5,905 bases of DNA from an uncultured Acetatifactor sp. (GTDB lineage: Bacteria > Bacillota > Clostridia > Lachnospirales > Lachnospiraceae), in the NCBI GenBank assembly GCA_948496895.1, contig CAOOJO010000033.1, forward strand, positions 1 through 5,905, in the 5' to 3' direction. Every line of letters starts with the position of its first letter. The first letter of the stretch is position 1. Positions 1 through 5,905 of this stretch are shown piece by piece. A program made the position numbers and the translations under genes. The notes under the pieces were generated by a model, which was not told where the DNA came from, made no database searches, and saw only the letters and a program-made list of their open reading frames with translations.

Positions 1-198
1 CTGATCAAGTTCCCCGGGGTGGCCCTGTTCTCCTGCCATGACCATCAGTTCGTGCAGACCACGGCCAACCGCATCATAGAGCTGCTGCCGGACGGGCATA
101 TGATCGACAAGATCACTACCTACGACGAGTATCTGGCCAATGACGAGATGGCCAGGAAACGCACGGTCTTCACCGCCCAGAAAGAGGAGGAGGACTGA
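1..198 (+). CDS. ABC-F family ATPase, C-terminal fragment (YkpA/YbiT-like)
   Basis: Frame 1 is open from the first base to a TGA at 196-198, giving the last 65 residues of a protein whose start lies outside the window. The piece matches the end of the second nucleotide-binding domain of ABC-F proteins. SCHDHQF (residues 11-17) is the switch or H-loop region, with His13 the likely gamma-phosphate sensor. It is followed by TTANRIIEL and a TYDEYL block, the usual ABC-F order after the second Walker B. From family knowledge, ABC-F proteins have two ATPase domains and no membrane segments, and act on the ribosome in translation or antibiotic protection. The wording of this tail is closest to the YkpA/YbiT branch as I remember it. 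A Cys sits between the Ser and His of the usual SHD motif. The tail ends in an acidic KEEED. The Walker motifs and the inter-domain linker are not in the window, so the subfamily is uncertain. Confidence 0.85.
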   Translation: MIKFPGVALFSCHDHQFVQTTANRIIELLPDGHMIDKITTYDEYLANDEMARKRTVFTAQKEEED

Positions 199-264
199 AG
201 TCTTAAGAGTTCCTGTGGAAAAGCCTGAGAAGCAAAGGCCTGACAGACGGGCAAAGGGGGAAAT

Positions 265-1191
265 ATGCCGGCAGTAGACTTACATGTACATTCCAACCGC
301 TCTGACGGAAGCTTCACGCCCAGGCAGCTGGTGGATTACGCGATGGAAAAGGGGCTGGCGGCCTTTGCCCTCACGGATCACGACACCATAGACGGGCTGG
401 AGGAAGCAATTCAATACGCGGAGAGCCTGCGGACGGAGCGAAAAGACAATAGCGGGACTTCCCGGGCAGACGCTGCTCCCGCCGCGGAGGACGCAAAGCG
501 CCGGGGGCCGGTGCCGGAGGTCATCCCCGGAATCGAGTTCTCCACGGAATACCAGGGGAACGACGTGCACATCCTGGGACTGTACATCAATTACCACAAT
601 CACGTCTTCATAAGGCGGCTCCGGGACTTCGTGGATTCCCGGACCACCAGGAACCAAAAGATGTGCCGTCTCCTGCAGGACGCGGGCATCGACCTCACCT
701 ATGAGGCCCTGCTGTCCAGGTTCCCGGATGCCGTCATCACCAGGGCCCATTACGCCAAATACATGCTGGAGCAGGGCTATGTGAAGAGCATGTCCGAAGC
801 CTTCGACCGCTATATAGGGGATGACGGCCCCTGCTTCATCCCCCGGGAAAAGGTGACGCCCGCGGACGCGGTGGAGCTGGTCCTGTCAGCCGGGGGCATC
901 CCCATCCTGGCCCACCCCGTCCTCTACCATATGGGCGACCAGGAGCTGGACACGTTGACTTCCCAGCTAAAGCAGGCCGGGCTGATCGGCCTGGAGGCCG
1001 TCTACAGCACCTACACCGCCGCCGATGAGCGCCGGATGCGGGGACTGGCGAAAAAATACGGACTGCTCGTCAGCGGCGGCAGCGATTTCCATGGGGCCAA
1101 CAAGCCGGGGCTGGATTTAGGCACAGGTTATGGGAGCCTGTTCATCCCCCTGTCTCTGCTGGAGAATCTGAAAAAGGCCCTGAAAGTTTAA
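265..1191 (+). CDS. PHP-domain phosphoesterase (RNase AM / nucleoside 3',5'-bisphosphate phosphatase type)
   Basis: This is a 308-residue cytoplasmic protein with a complete PHP metal-binding set. It has DLHVHS (5-10; His7, His9), Asp14, TDHD (37-40), GIEFS (89-93; Glu91), VHILGL (102-107), LAHP (216-219; His217) and SDFHG (273-277; Asp274, His276). This order and length fit the YciV/TrpH/RNase AM group. Members use a multi-metal centre to hydrolyse 3',5'-bisphosphonucleotides such as pAp, or to trim RNA 5' ends; which activity applies here cannot be told from sequence. The ATG at 265 is preceded by AAAGGGGG four bases upstream, and DLHVHS starts at residue 5, so the start is well fixed. The gene lies 66 bases after the ABC-F stop with no terminator between, so co-transcription is likely. 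Residues about 55-86 (polar, Ala/Arg/Glu-rich, with an Ala/Pro stretch) look like extra sequence between the TDHD helix and the GIEFS strand, where the family normally has a short loop. Confidence 0.92.
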   Translation: MPAVDLHVHSNRSDGSFTPRQLVDYAMEKGLAAFALTDHDTIDGLEEAIQYAESLRTERKDNSGTSRADAAPAAEDAKRRGPVPEVIPGIEFSTEYQGNDVHILGLYINYHNHVFIRRLRDFVDSRTTRNQKMCRLLQDAGIDLTYEALLSRFPDAVITRAHYAKYMLEQGYVKSMSEAFDRYIGDDGPCFIPREKVTPADAVELVLSAGGIPILAHPVLYHMGDQELDTLTSQLKQAGLIGLEAVYSTYTAADERRMRGLAKKYGLLVSGGSDFHGANKPGLDLGTGYGSLFIPLSLLENLKKALKV

Positions 1192-1200
1192 GCCAAACCG

Positions 1201-1240
1201 ACAAAAAAGAGGCTGTCACCCAAGACAGCCCCTTTTTTGT
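1201..1240. terminator. Bidirectional rho-independent terminator
   Basis: GGCTGTC (1211-1217) pairs with GACAGCC (1224-1230) around a six-base loop. After one A/C mismatch the stem continues as ACAAAAAAG (1201-1209) against CTTTTTTGT (1232-1240). Each strand therefore has an A tract before and a T tract after the GC-rich stem. It starts 10 bases after the PHP stop and lies 15 bases beyond the stop of the convergent small gene. It probably ends transcription from both sides. Confidence 0.9.
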
Positions 1241-1255
1241 CCTCAATCGTGTTCC

Positions 1256-1519
1256 TCAGCCTTCCACTATCAGATATCTGCCGTCGCCGATGTCGAATAC
1301 CTCGTCCGCGTCCAGAATCTCTTCATCCATGACGCCTTCCGTATCAATGCCTTCCTCTTCGAAATACTCGATTACCTCTTCGACGGAATCGACTACCACA
1401 GCCATGCACTCTTCCAGAAAATCCTCAGCCTCCTCCAATGTCTCCGCCACCTTTTCGGGGAATAGCTGTAGCTGGTTCTCTAAAAAGCACTCCAATACGT
1501 CATCGTCAAACTGCTGCAT
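1256..1519 (-). CDS. Small, highly acidic conserved-looking protein of unknown function
   Basis: This is an 87-residue protein in which roughly a third of the residues are Asp or Glu and very few are basic, so its pI should be very low. It has no signal peptide or membrane segment. The N-terminal two thirds read as amphipathic helices: LECFLENQLQLF (9-20), then a Glu-rich stretch through VAETLEEAEDFLEECM, then VDSVEEVIEYFEEEG. The end, FDIGDGRYLIVEG, looks like a short beta hairpin. Two Cys are present, in LECF and EECM. The ATG at 1519 follows AGGAGGG with a seven-base spacer, and a good promoter lies just upstream, so I treat it as a real gene. It seems monocistronic, ending at the shared terminator. 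I recall similar short proteins in Lachnospiraceae genomes, but I cannot assign a family or function. An acidic binding partner or a small regulator is only a guess. Confidence 0.8.
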   Translation of the reverse strand: MQQFDDDVLECFLENQLQLFPEKVAETLEEAEDFLEECMAVVVDSVEEVIEYFEEEGIDTEGVMDEEILDADEVFDIGDGRYLIVEG

Positions 1520-1557
1520 TTTTTTCCCTCCTATGAGTTATTGTAAATCTTATTCAC

Positions 1558-1586
1558 ATGATAATACGATCAGATGCCTATGTCAA
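1558..1586 (-). promoter_or_regulatory. Sigma-A type promoter for the small acidic protein gene
   Basis: On the minus strand, a perfect -35 TTGACA (1586-1581) is followed by a 17-base spacer and a -10 TATCAT (1563-1558), one mismatch from consensus. Transcription would start near 1550, giving a leader of about 30 bases that carries the AGGAGGG ribosome binding site. The surrounding DNA is more AT-rich than the genes on either side. No clear operator repeat is visible. Confidence 0.8.
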
Positions 1587-1623
1587 TATCTTCTAAGATT
1601 CCTATGTTTTCCCCAAAAAATCC

Positions 1624-1668
1624 AAAAAAACATCCCATATTTTTCCACATTCTGCACAAATATCCATG
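1624..1668 (-). terminator. Possible weak terminator after the HAD phosphatase gene
   Basis: On the minus strand, 12 bases after the HAD stop codon, CAT and ATATTT (1668-1658) can pair with AAATAT and ATG (1642-1631) across a small internal loop. Seven T residues follow immediately (1630-1624). The T run is in the right place, but the stem is AU-rich and interrupted, so termination would be weak. Read-through into the small acidic gene is possible. Confidence 0.3.
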
Positions 1669-1679
1669 CGTTGAGACCC

Positions 1680-2333
1680 TTAAGTGAACCGCAGCAGCTC
1701 CAGCGGGTACTCGATGACGGCATCCGCGCCGCCCTCCTCCAGCTCCGCCCTGTCCCGGAAGCCCCAGAGCGCGCCCACGGTAAAGGCACCCGCGCTTTTC
1801 CCCGTCTTCATGTCCGTGGCCGTGTCGCCCAGATAGAGCAGGTCCTCCACCCTAAGGTCAAGCTGATTCAGAATCCGGAACACCCCGTCCGGGCTGGGCT
1901 TGATCGCCAGGCCCTCCTTCTGTCCTTCTATGACATCAAAGTAGTCTTTCCCGTACAGGGTCTCTATGACATTGACCGTCTCCGCGTGGGGCTTGTTGGA
2001 GAGCACGGCAATCTTCACATGCTGGGCCTTCAGCGTGGCCAGCAGCTCCGGGATGCCGTCATAGGGGCGCACCCGGTACATGCAGTTCTCTTTGAAAATC
2101 TCCCGGTACAGGGCATAGGCCTCCTCGAAATGAGCAAGTCCCGTATCCCCTCCGGCTATCAGCGCCCGCCTGACCAGGTTCCTGGCGCCGTCCCCCACGA
2201 AATATTTGTACTGCTCCACGGTAAATGGCCCGTATCCGAACTTCTCCATGGTCCTGTCGCCGCTGTATTTTATGCTGTGGATAGAGTCGGAAAGGGTTCC
2301 GTCCAAGTCGAAAATCACCGCTTTTTTCATCAT
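1680..2333 (-). CDS. HAD-superfamily phosphatase, phosphoglycolate phosphatase (Gph/PpaX)-like
   Basis: With the start at 2333 the protein has 217 residues, typical for HAD subfamily IA hydrolases. Four motifs are present: FDLDGT (8-13; nucleophile Asp9, acid/base Asp11), VLSN (110-113; Ser112), IKP (144-146; Lys145) and GDTATD (169-174). Between motifs one and two lies the helical cap typical of the Gph and PpaX groups. The protein is soluble, with no signal peptide. The likely activity is hydrolysis of a small phosphate ester such as 2-phosphoglycolate, or of pyrophosphate; the substrate cannot be read from sequence. Start choice: ATG 2333 overlaps the maf TGA as ATGA and has AAAGGA nine bases upstream. 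An in-frame ATG at 2342 would add three residues (MDH), and an ATG at 2330 is also possible. The overlap points to translational coupling with maf. Its role next to polyphosphate genes may be general phosphate-ester clean-up, which is inference. Confidence 0.9.
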   Translation of the reverse strand: MMKKAVIFDLDGTLSDSIHSIKYSGDRTMEKFGYGPFTVEQYKYFVGDGARNLVRRALIAGGDTGLAHFEEAYALYREIFKENCMYRVRPYDGIPELLATLKAQHVKIAVLSNKPHAETVNVIETLYGKDYFDVIEGQKEGLAIKPSPDGVFRILNQLDLRVEDLLYLGDTATDMKTGKSAGAFTVGALWGFRDRAELEEGGADAVIEYPLELLRFT

Positions 2334-3001
2334 ATGATCCATTCCTTTGCTTCCTGGTAAAGTCTGCCAACGGGCAGTCCCACTACATTGTTGTAATCCC
2401 CCTCGATGCCCTTCACGTATCTGGCGAAGAGTCCCTGGATGCCATAGGCCCCCGCCTTGTCCATGCAGTCGCCGGTGGCCACATAAAAGGCAATCTCCTC
2501 TTCTGTTAAAGGGCAGAACGCCACCCCCGTCCTCTCATGAAATGTTTTATGTCTCTCTGCGCCGCGGCCGGACCTATCCTGGCGCAATCCTGCCGGACAT
2601 TGTCCGCCGCAGGATGTCCCTGCGCCATCCCGGGAGACCTCCCTGCCCGGACGGTACAGCAATGTCACGCCGGTATACACCTCATGGGTCTTACCTGACA
2701 GCTCCCGCAGCATCTCCTCCGCCTCCCGGGGGCTGTGGGGCTTGCCCAGTATCCGCCCCTCCAGCGCTACCACCGTATCCGCGCCGATGACGAGCATGTC
2801 TTCCTCCCCGTCCTGAACCGCCGCAAGCACCGCCTCCGCCTTCTGAACGGACAGCTCCTCCACTACCTGCCAGGGCAGGGTGGCGCTCACCTTTTCCTCC
2901 ACATCGCTTACCCTTACCTCAAAATCCAGCCCTATCTGCGCCAGCAGCTCCCTCCTGCGGGGAGACGCGGACGCCAGTATGATTCTCGTCCTATTCCTCA
3001 T
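2330..3001 (-). CDS. maf: Maf-family nucleoside triphosphate pyrophosphatase with an unusual internal insertion
   Basis: This 223-residue protein has the Maf signatures: SASPRR (11-16) at the N-terminus, Lys54 in a VQKAEAV helix, GADTVV (73-78; Asp75), GKP (86-88), SGKTHEVYTGV (102-112) and DKAGAYGIQG (181-190; Gln189). Maf/YhdE enzymes hydrolyse dTTP, UTP and modified pyrimidine NTPs to monophosphates and have been linked to septum inhibition. The usual length is about 185-200 residues. The excess here lies at about residues 119-149, a Gly/Arg/Cys-rich stretch between the GVTL strand and the HKTFHERT strand, where the family has only a short hairpin. All recognisable catalytic motifs lie outside it, so the enzyme is probably still active. 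The ATG at 3001 has GGAG seven bases upstream and overlaps the end of ppk by 11 bases; the stop overlaps the HAD start. Both junctions suggest coupled translation. It could also be a population-level variant or an assembly artefact, though the frame is intact. Confidence 0.92.
   Translation of the reverse strand: MRNRTRIILASASPRRRELLAQIGLDFEVRVSDVEEKVSATLPWQVVEELSVQKAEAVLAAVQDGEEDMLVIGADTVVALEGRILGKPHSPREAEEMLRELSGKTHEVYTGVTLLYRPGREVSRDGAGTSCGGQCPAGLRQDRSGRGAERHKTFHERTGVAFCPLTEEEIAFYVATGDCMDKAGAYGIQGLFARYVKGIEGDYNNVVGLPVGRLYQEAKEWII
2580..2627. repeat. Imperfect palindrome (long hairpin) inside maf
   Basis: TGGCGCA (2580-2586) pairs with TGCGCCA (2621-2627), ATCCTGC (2587-2593) with GCAGGAT (2609-2615), and CGGAC (2594-2598) with GTCCG (2602-2606). 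This gives 19 base pairs around a three-base ATT loop. The only interruptions are on one side: GTCCC (2616-2620) and CC (2607-2608). The palindrome encodes residues 125-141 of Maf, in the middle of the stretch absent from typical family members. No second copy was noticed in this window. It could be an inserted palindromic element or a structure selected in the mRNA. Confidence 0.8.
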
Positions 3002-5123
3002 GGCTGGTCTCCGGGATGAACGTCCTGGTCATCTGCTCTTCCTCTCCGGCCATCCGCTTCGCCTCGGCCACGGCCTCCTGGCAGAAGGCCTCCTGGGAGC
3101 AGTACGCCTGCCGCCCTCTCTTGCTGGCCCTGGTGTAGGTGCCGTCAGGCCGCAGCACCGATGCCTTGATATTGTCGGCCAACTGGCTCTGCAGGATATG
3201 GAGCAGCTTTTCCTTCAGCTCAGGCCGGTCCACCGGGAAGAGAATCTCCACCCGGCGCTCTAAGTTCCTGGGCATCCAGTCCGCGCTGCCGCAGTAGATC
3301 TCATAGTTCTGATCGTTCTCAAAATAGAATATTCTGCCATGCTCCAGGAAATTCCCCACGATGGAGCGCACCGTGATATTCTCGCTGACGCCCTTGATGC
3401 CTGTCTTCAGGCAGCAGATGCCCCGCACGATCAGATCAATCTTCACCCCCGCCGCGGCAGCGCTATACAGCGCCGCGATCACGTCCTGGTCGCAGAGGGA
3501 ATTCATCTTGGCCACGATGCGGGCGGGCCTGCCCTCCAGGGCGAATTTCTTCTCCCTGTCGATGAGATAGAGGAACCGGTTCTTCAGCCACAGCGGCGCC
3601 AGAGACAGCTTGTTCCACACCAGGGGCTCCGAATAGCCGGACAGCATATTGAAGACGGCCGTGGCGTCCTCCCCGATGGCCTCGGAGCAGGTGAACAGCC
3701 CGATGTCCGTATAGAGCTTGGCCGTGGCGTCATTATAGTTCCCGGTGCCCAGATGGACATAGCGCCTGATGCCGTCCTCCTCCCTGCGCACCACCAGCGT
3801 AATCTTGCTGTGGGTCTTCAGTCCCACCAGGCCGTAGATGACATGACAGCCCGCCTTCTCCAGCATCCTGGCCCAGACGATGTTGTTCTCCTCGTCGAAG
3901 CGGGCCTTCAGCTCCACCAGCACGGACACCTGCTTGCCGTTCTCCGCCGCCAGGGCCAGGGCCGCGATGATCGGGGAATTGCCGCTGACCCGGTACAGGG
4001 TCTGCTTGATGGCCAGGACCTCCGGATCCTTGGCCGCCTGGCGGATGAACTCCACCACAGGCGCAAAGGTCTGGTAGGGATGGTGCAGCAGGATGTCGCC
4101 CTTGCGGATCTCATCGAATATCCTGCAGCCCGCCGGGAGCTGGGGCACCGGCTGGGGCGTGTACTTCGGGCTCTTCAGATGGTCAAAGCCCTCCAGCCCG
4201 TACAGCTTCATCAGGACAGTCAGGTCTAAAGGTCCGTCCAGGGAATAGAGGTTATCCTCCTCGATATGCAGCTCCTCCTCCAGGATCCGCAGCAATCTCT
4301 TGTCGCAGCGGGCCGCCACCTCCAGCCGGATGGCCTCCCCCCACTGGCGCTTCTTCAGCTGCTTCTCGATTTCCTTCAAAAGGTCTGCCGCCTCGTCCTC
4401 CTCGATGTCCAAGTCGGCATTGCGCATGATTCTAAACGGGTAAGCGCATACAATGTCATAGTTCAGGAACAGCTTATGCATGTTCCGCTCAATAATCTCC
4501 TCCAGGAAGATGACCTTGCGCAGCTTCCCGTCCGAGGGCAGCTCCACCACACGGCTTAAGACGCTTGGCACCTGCACCGTGGCGAACTCCAGCTCCTCGC
4601 CGATGTCCTTCTTGCGAACCAGCGCCGCGATGTTCAGGGTCTTGTTCCGGATCAGCGGAAAAGGCCTGGAGGAGTCCACCGCCATGGGCGTCAGCACCGG
4701 ATACACATTCTCCTCGAAATATTTGTCCACGAAGACCATTTCCTTCTTCGTCAGATCCTCATGCCTGCCCACGATGGCAAGGCCGTTCTGCTTCAGCTTC
4801 GGCACCAGGGAACGGTTGTAGGTGGAATACTGCAGTTCCACCAGCTCATGGATGGCCACGCTGAGGAGCTCCAGCTGTCTCCCCGGCGTCAGCCCGGCGA
4901 TGTCCGGCTTCTGGTACTTGGCATGTACCATGTCCCGCAGGGAAGCCACCCTGATCATGAAGAATTCATCCAGATTGGAGGCGGTGATGCTCAAGAACTT
5001 CAGCCGCTCGAACAATAGTGTGGATTTGTCCCGGGCCTCGTTCAGCACCCTGTGGTTGAACAGAATCCAGCTCAGCTCCCGGTTCGTATAATATTCCGGA
5101 TTGTAAAAATCAATCTCTCCCAT
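2991..5123 (-). CDS. ppk: Polyphosphate kinase 1
   Basis: This 710-residue protein has the full PPK1 architecture: an N-terminal helical domain (about 5-110, starting YYTNRELSW), a head domain (about 115-320), and two phospholipase D-like C-terminal domains (about 325-510 and 515-690). Key residues by family comparison are Asn50 in ASNLDEFF (ATP base contact), Arg378 in QTLYRVSG, Arg408 in LKARFDEENN (metal and phosphate binding), the phosphorylated His438 in KTHSK, and His595 in FLEHGR. PPK1 reversibly moves the gamma-phosphate of ATP onto a growing polyphosphate chain and is usually found at the inner face of the membrane. Length is close to the usual 690-720. The ATG at 5123 has AAAGGGG seven bases upstream, and the conserved N-terminus begins within a few residues. 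The gene lies 36 bases after the exopolyphosphatase stop and overlaps maf by 11 bases, so synthesis and breakdown of polyphosphate appear to share a transcript. No Pho-box-like site is visible in the gap. Confidence 0.97.
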   Translation of the reverse strand: MGEIDFYNPEYYTNRELSWILFNHRVLNEARDKSTLLFERLKFLSITASNLDEFFMIRVASLRDMVHAKYQKPDIAGLTPGRQLELLSVAIHELVELQYSTYNRSLVPKLKQNGLAIVGRHEDLTKKEMVFVDKYFEENVYPVLTPMAVDSSRPFPLIRNKTLNIAALVRKKDIGEELEFATVQVPSVLSRVVELPSDGKLRKVIFLEEIIERNMHKLFLNYDIVCAYPFRIMRNADLDIEEDEAADLLKEIEKQLKKRQWGEAIRLEVAARCDKRLLRILEEELHIEEDNLYSLDGPLDLTVLMKLYGLEGFDHLKSPKYTPQPVPQLPAGCRIFDEIRKGDILLHHPYQTFAPVVEFIRQAAKDPEVLAIKQTLYRVSGNSPIIAALALAAENGKQVSVLVELKARFDEENNIVWARMLEKAGCHVIYGLVGLKTHSKITLVVRREEDGIRRYVHLGTGNYNDATAKLYTDIGLFTCSEAIGEDATAVFNMLSGYSEPLVWNKLSLAPLWLKNRFLYLIDREKKFALEGRPARIVAKMNSLCDQDVIAALYSAAAAGVKIDLIVRGICCLKTGIKGVSENITVRSIVGNFLEHGRIFYFENDQNYEIYCGSADWMPRNLERRVEILFPVDRPELKEKLLHILQSQLADNIKASVLRPDGTYTRASKRGRQAYCSQEAFCQEAVAEAKRMAGEEEQMTRTFIPETSHEE

Positions 5124-5159
5124 ATCTACACCCCTTTGCGCGCCGCGATGCGCATTTTT

Positions 5160-5905
5160 TCAAAATAGTTTCCGCTGCTTCAGCACCGGCTCCACGCTGA
5201 ACACCTCTTTGAAGAAATCCGCGTTGGCTTCCACGAAGCCCTTCTCCAGGATGATGTCCTCCTGGGTATCCACCGTGAGAATCAGCTGGCCGTCCTTAAA
5301 TGTGGCCCGCAGACCTTTCAGCTTCTGCTTGTGGCTCCTGTCCAGACAGCTTGCCAGGCGCAGGATCGCCGTCAGCTTGGCCACCACCAGGAAGGCCTCC
5401 CGCTCCAGGCTGTCTGTGCGCTGCACGTCATAGACGAACCTGCTGTGGTTGAACCGCACCACATTCGCCACGATCTCCCGCTCCTCATGGGACAGGCCGA
5501 TGATCTCCGTGGCCATGATGATCTGGTAGGAGGTCTCCCCCGTGTTCACCAGGCTGATATATTTCCCGCAGTCGTGGAGAATCGCCGCCAGCCGCAGATA
5601 GAGCCGCTCCCTCTTGCCCAGGCCGTGCACCTTCTTCAGGCTGTCGAAGATGGTGGTGGCGATATTGTCCAGGATTTCGGAGCGCTTCCTGCTCACCATG
5701 TACCGCTTGCTGATATTGAACGCGCAGGCGATGATGTCCTCCTCGAAATCATGTTCCCCCCGGAACATCCTGATCTTCTCCGCGTATTCGTAGGCGATGC
5801 CGTCGCAGAGCGTCACCCCCGGCGTCCAGATAAGCTTTACCCCCATCAGCTCCGCGATGCATTTGATCAGTACGGCGCTGATGAACACCAGCGGAATCCT
5901 CTCCT
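5160..5905 (-). CDS. ppx: Exopolyphosphatase (Ppx/GppA family), C-terminal part with HD domain
   Basis: The frame stays open to the right edge of the window (first visible residues ERIPLVF), so the gene begins outside; the GTG at 5888 is an internal Val codon, not the start. About 247 residues are visible. The first 45 or so resemble the end of the Ppx/GppA ASKHA-fold phosphatase domain (a GVTLCDGIAYEYA block, where the family often has a GLREG motif). Residues about 55-205 form an HD-type helical domain with LHDCGKY (His110, Asp111), FNHSRF and ILRLASCLDRSH, the pattern of long Ppx proteins. A small C-terminal beta/alpha piece ends in KQRKLF. Family members remove terminal phosphate from polyphosphate, and some also hydrolyse pppGpp. 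The ATP/phosphate-binding N-terminal half is not visible, so that choice cannot be made here. Position directly upstream of ppk favours polyphosphate as substrate. Confidence 0.9.
   Translation of the reverse strand, partial: ERIPLVFISAVLIKCIAELMGVKLIWTPGVTLCDGIAYEYAEKIRMFRGEHDFEEDIIACAFNISKRYMVSRKRSEILDNIATTIFDSLKKVHGLGKRERLYLRLAAILHDCGKYISLVNTGETSYQIIMATEIIGLSHEEREIVANVVRFNHSRFVYDVQRTDSLEREAFLVVAKLTAILRLASCLDRSHKQKLKGLRATFKDGQLILTVDTQEDIILEKGFVEANADFFKEVFSVEPVLKQRKLF

Noticed and set aside
199..264. Possible terminator or regulatory element between the ABC-F and PHP genes
   Set aside because: I found no stem followed by a T run and no promoter pair in these 66 bases; only the PHP ribosome binding site is clear.
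280..750. A 156-codon minus-strand frame opposite the PHP gene
   Set aside because: It is antisense to a gene with a full set of catalytic motifs and shows no recognisable domain.
1602..1667. A 21-codon minus-strand frame just after the HAD gene (starting MDICAEC) with AAGGG upstream
   Set aside because: It is very short, reads through T tracts that may be a weak terminator, and has only a CxxC-like pair in its favour. Chance is the simpler explanation without conservation data.
1290..2360. A 356-codon open frame on the plus strand across the small gene and the HAD gene
   Set aside because: It lies antisense to two well-supported genes, has low-complexity Ser-rich and then Pro/Arg/Leu-rich composition, no recognisable motif, and crosses the small gene's promoter. 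It is a by-product of codon bias on the other strand.
2347..2790. Possible frameshift in maf suggested by the odd Gly/Arg/Cys stretch
   Set aside because: The frame is continuous, and conserved Maf motifs occur in the same frame both before and after the stretch, so an insertion fits better than a frameshift or pseudogene.
3339..4229. A 296-codon open frame on the plus strand opposite ppk
   Set aside because: It is fully antisense to conserved PPK1 sequence, rich in His/Gln/Leu/Arg typical of reverse-complement reading of a GC-biased gene, and has no family motif.

Overview
The window looks like chromosomal DNA from a fairly GC-rich Gram-positive anaerobe of the Clostridia, most plausibly Lachnospiraceae. 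This rests on the protein flavours (YkpA/YbiT-like ABC-F, PPK1, Maf, an HD-type exopolyphosphatase), the strong purine-rich ribosome binding sites, a sigma-A type promoter and a small acidic protein of clostridial appearance. The genus is inference. No tRNA, rRNA, CRISPR array, insertion sequence or phage gene is visible.

Left arm, plus strand (1-1191): the last 65 codons of an ABC-F ATPase, then after 66 bases a PHP-domain phosphoesterase of the RNase AM / nucleoside bisphosphate phosphatase type. A stem with A and T tracts on its two sides (1201-1240) follows and can act as a terminator from either direction. It separates this arm from the convergent genes to the right.

Middle (1256-1679): a small, very acidic 87-residue protein on the minus strand, with its own near-consensus promoter (-35 TTGACA, 17-base spacer, -10 TATCAT) and a strong ribosome binding site.

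Right arm, minus strand (1680-5905): a tightly packed gene run transcribed right to left. The order is exopolyphosphatase C-terminus (cut by the window edge), 36-base gap, polyphosphate kinase, 11-base overlap, Maf nucleotide pyrophosphatase, ATGA-type overlap, and a HAD phosphatase. The first two genes suggest polyphosphate degradation and synthesis from one transcript. The last two are nucleotide or phosphate-ester housekeeping enzymes that appear translationally coupled to it.

Most of the window is ordinary core metabolism. The most unusual point is inside maf: the protein carries about 25-30 extra residues between two conserved blocks, and the DNA of this insert holds a long imperfect palindrome (2580-2627, 19 possible base pairs) that leaves the reading frame open. 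This resembles the idea of a palindromic element inserted in frame into a gene. A second, smaller family-relative insertion lies in the PHP gene. I found no convincing evidence of a wholly new multi-gene system here.
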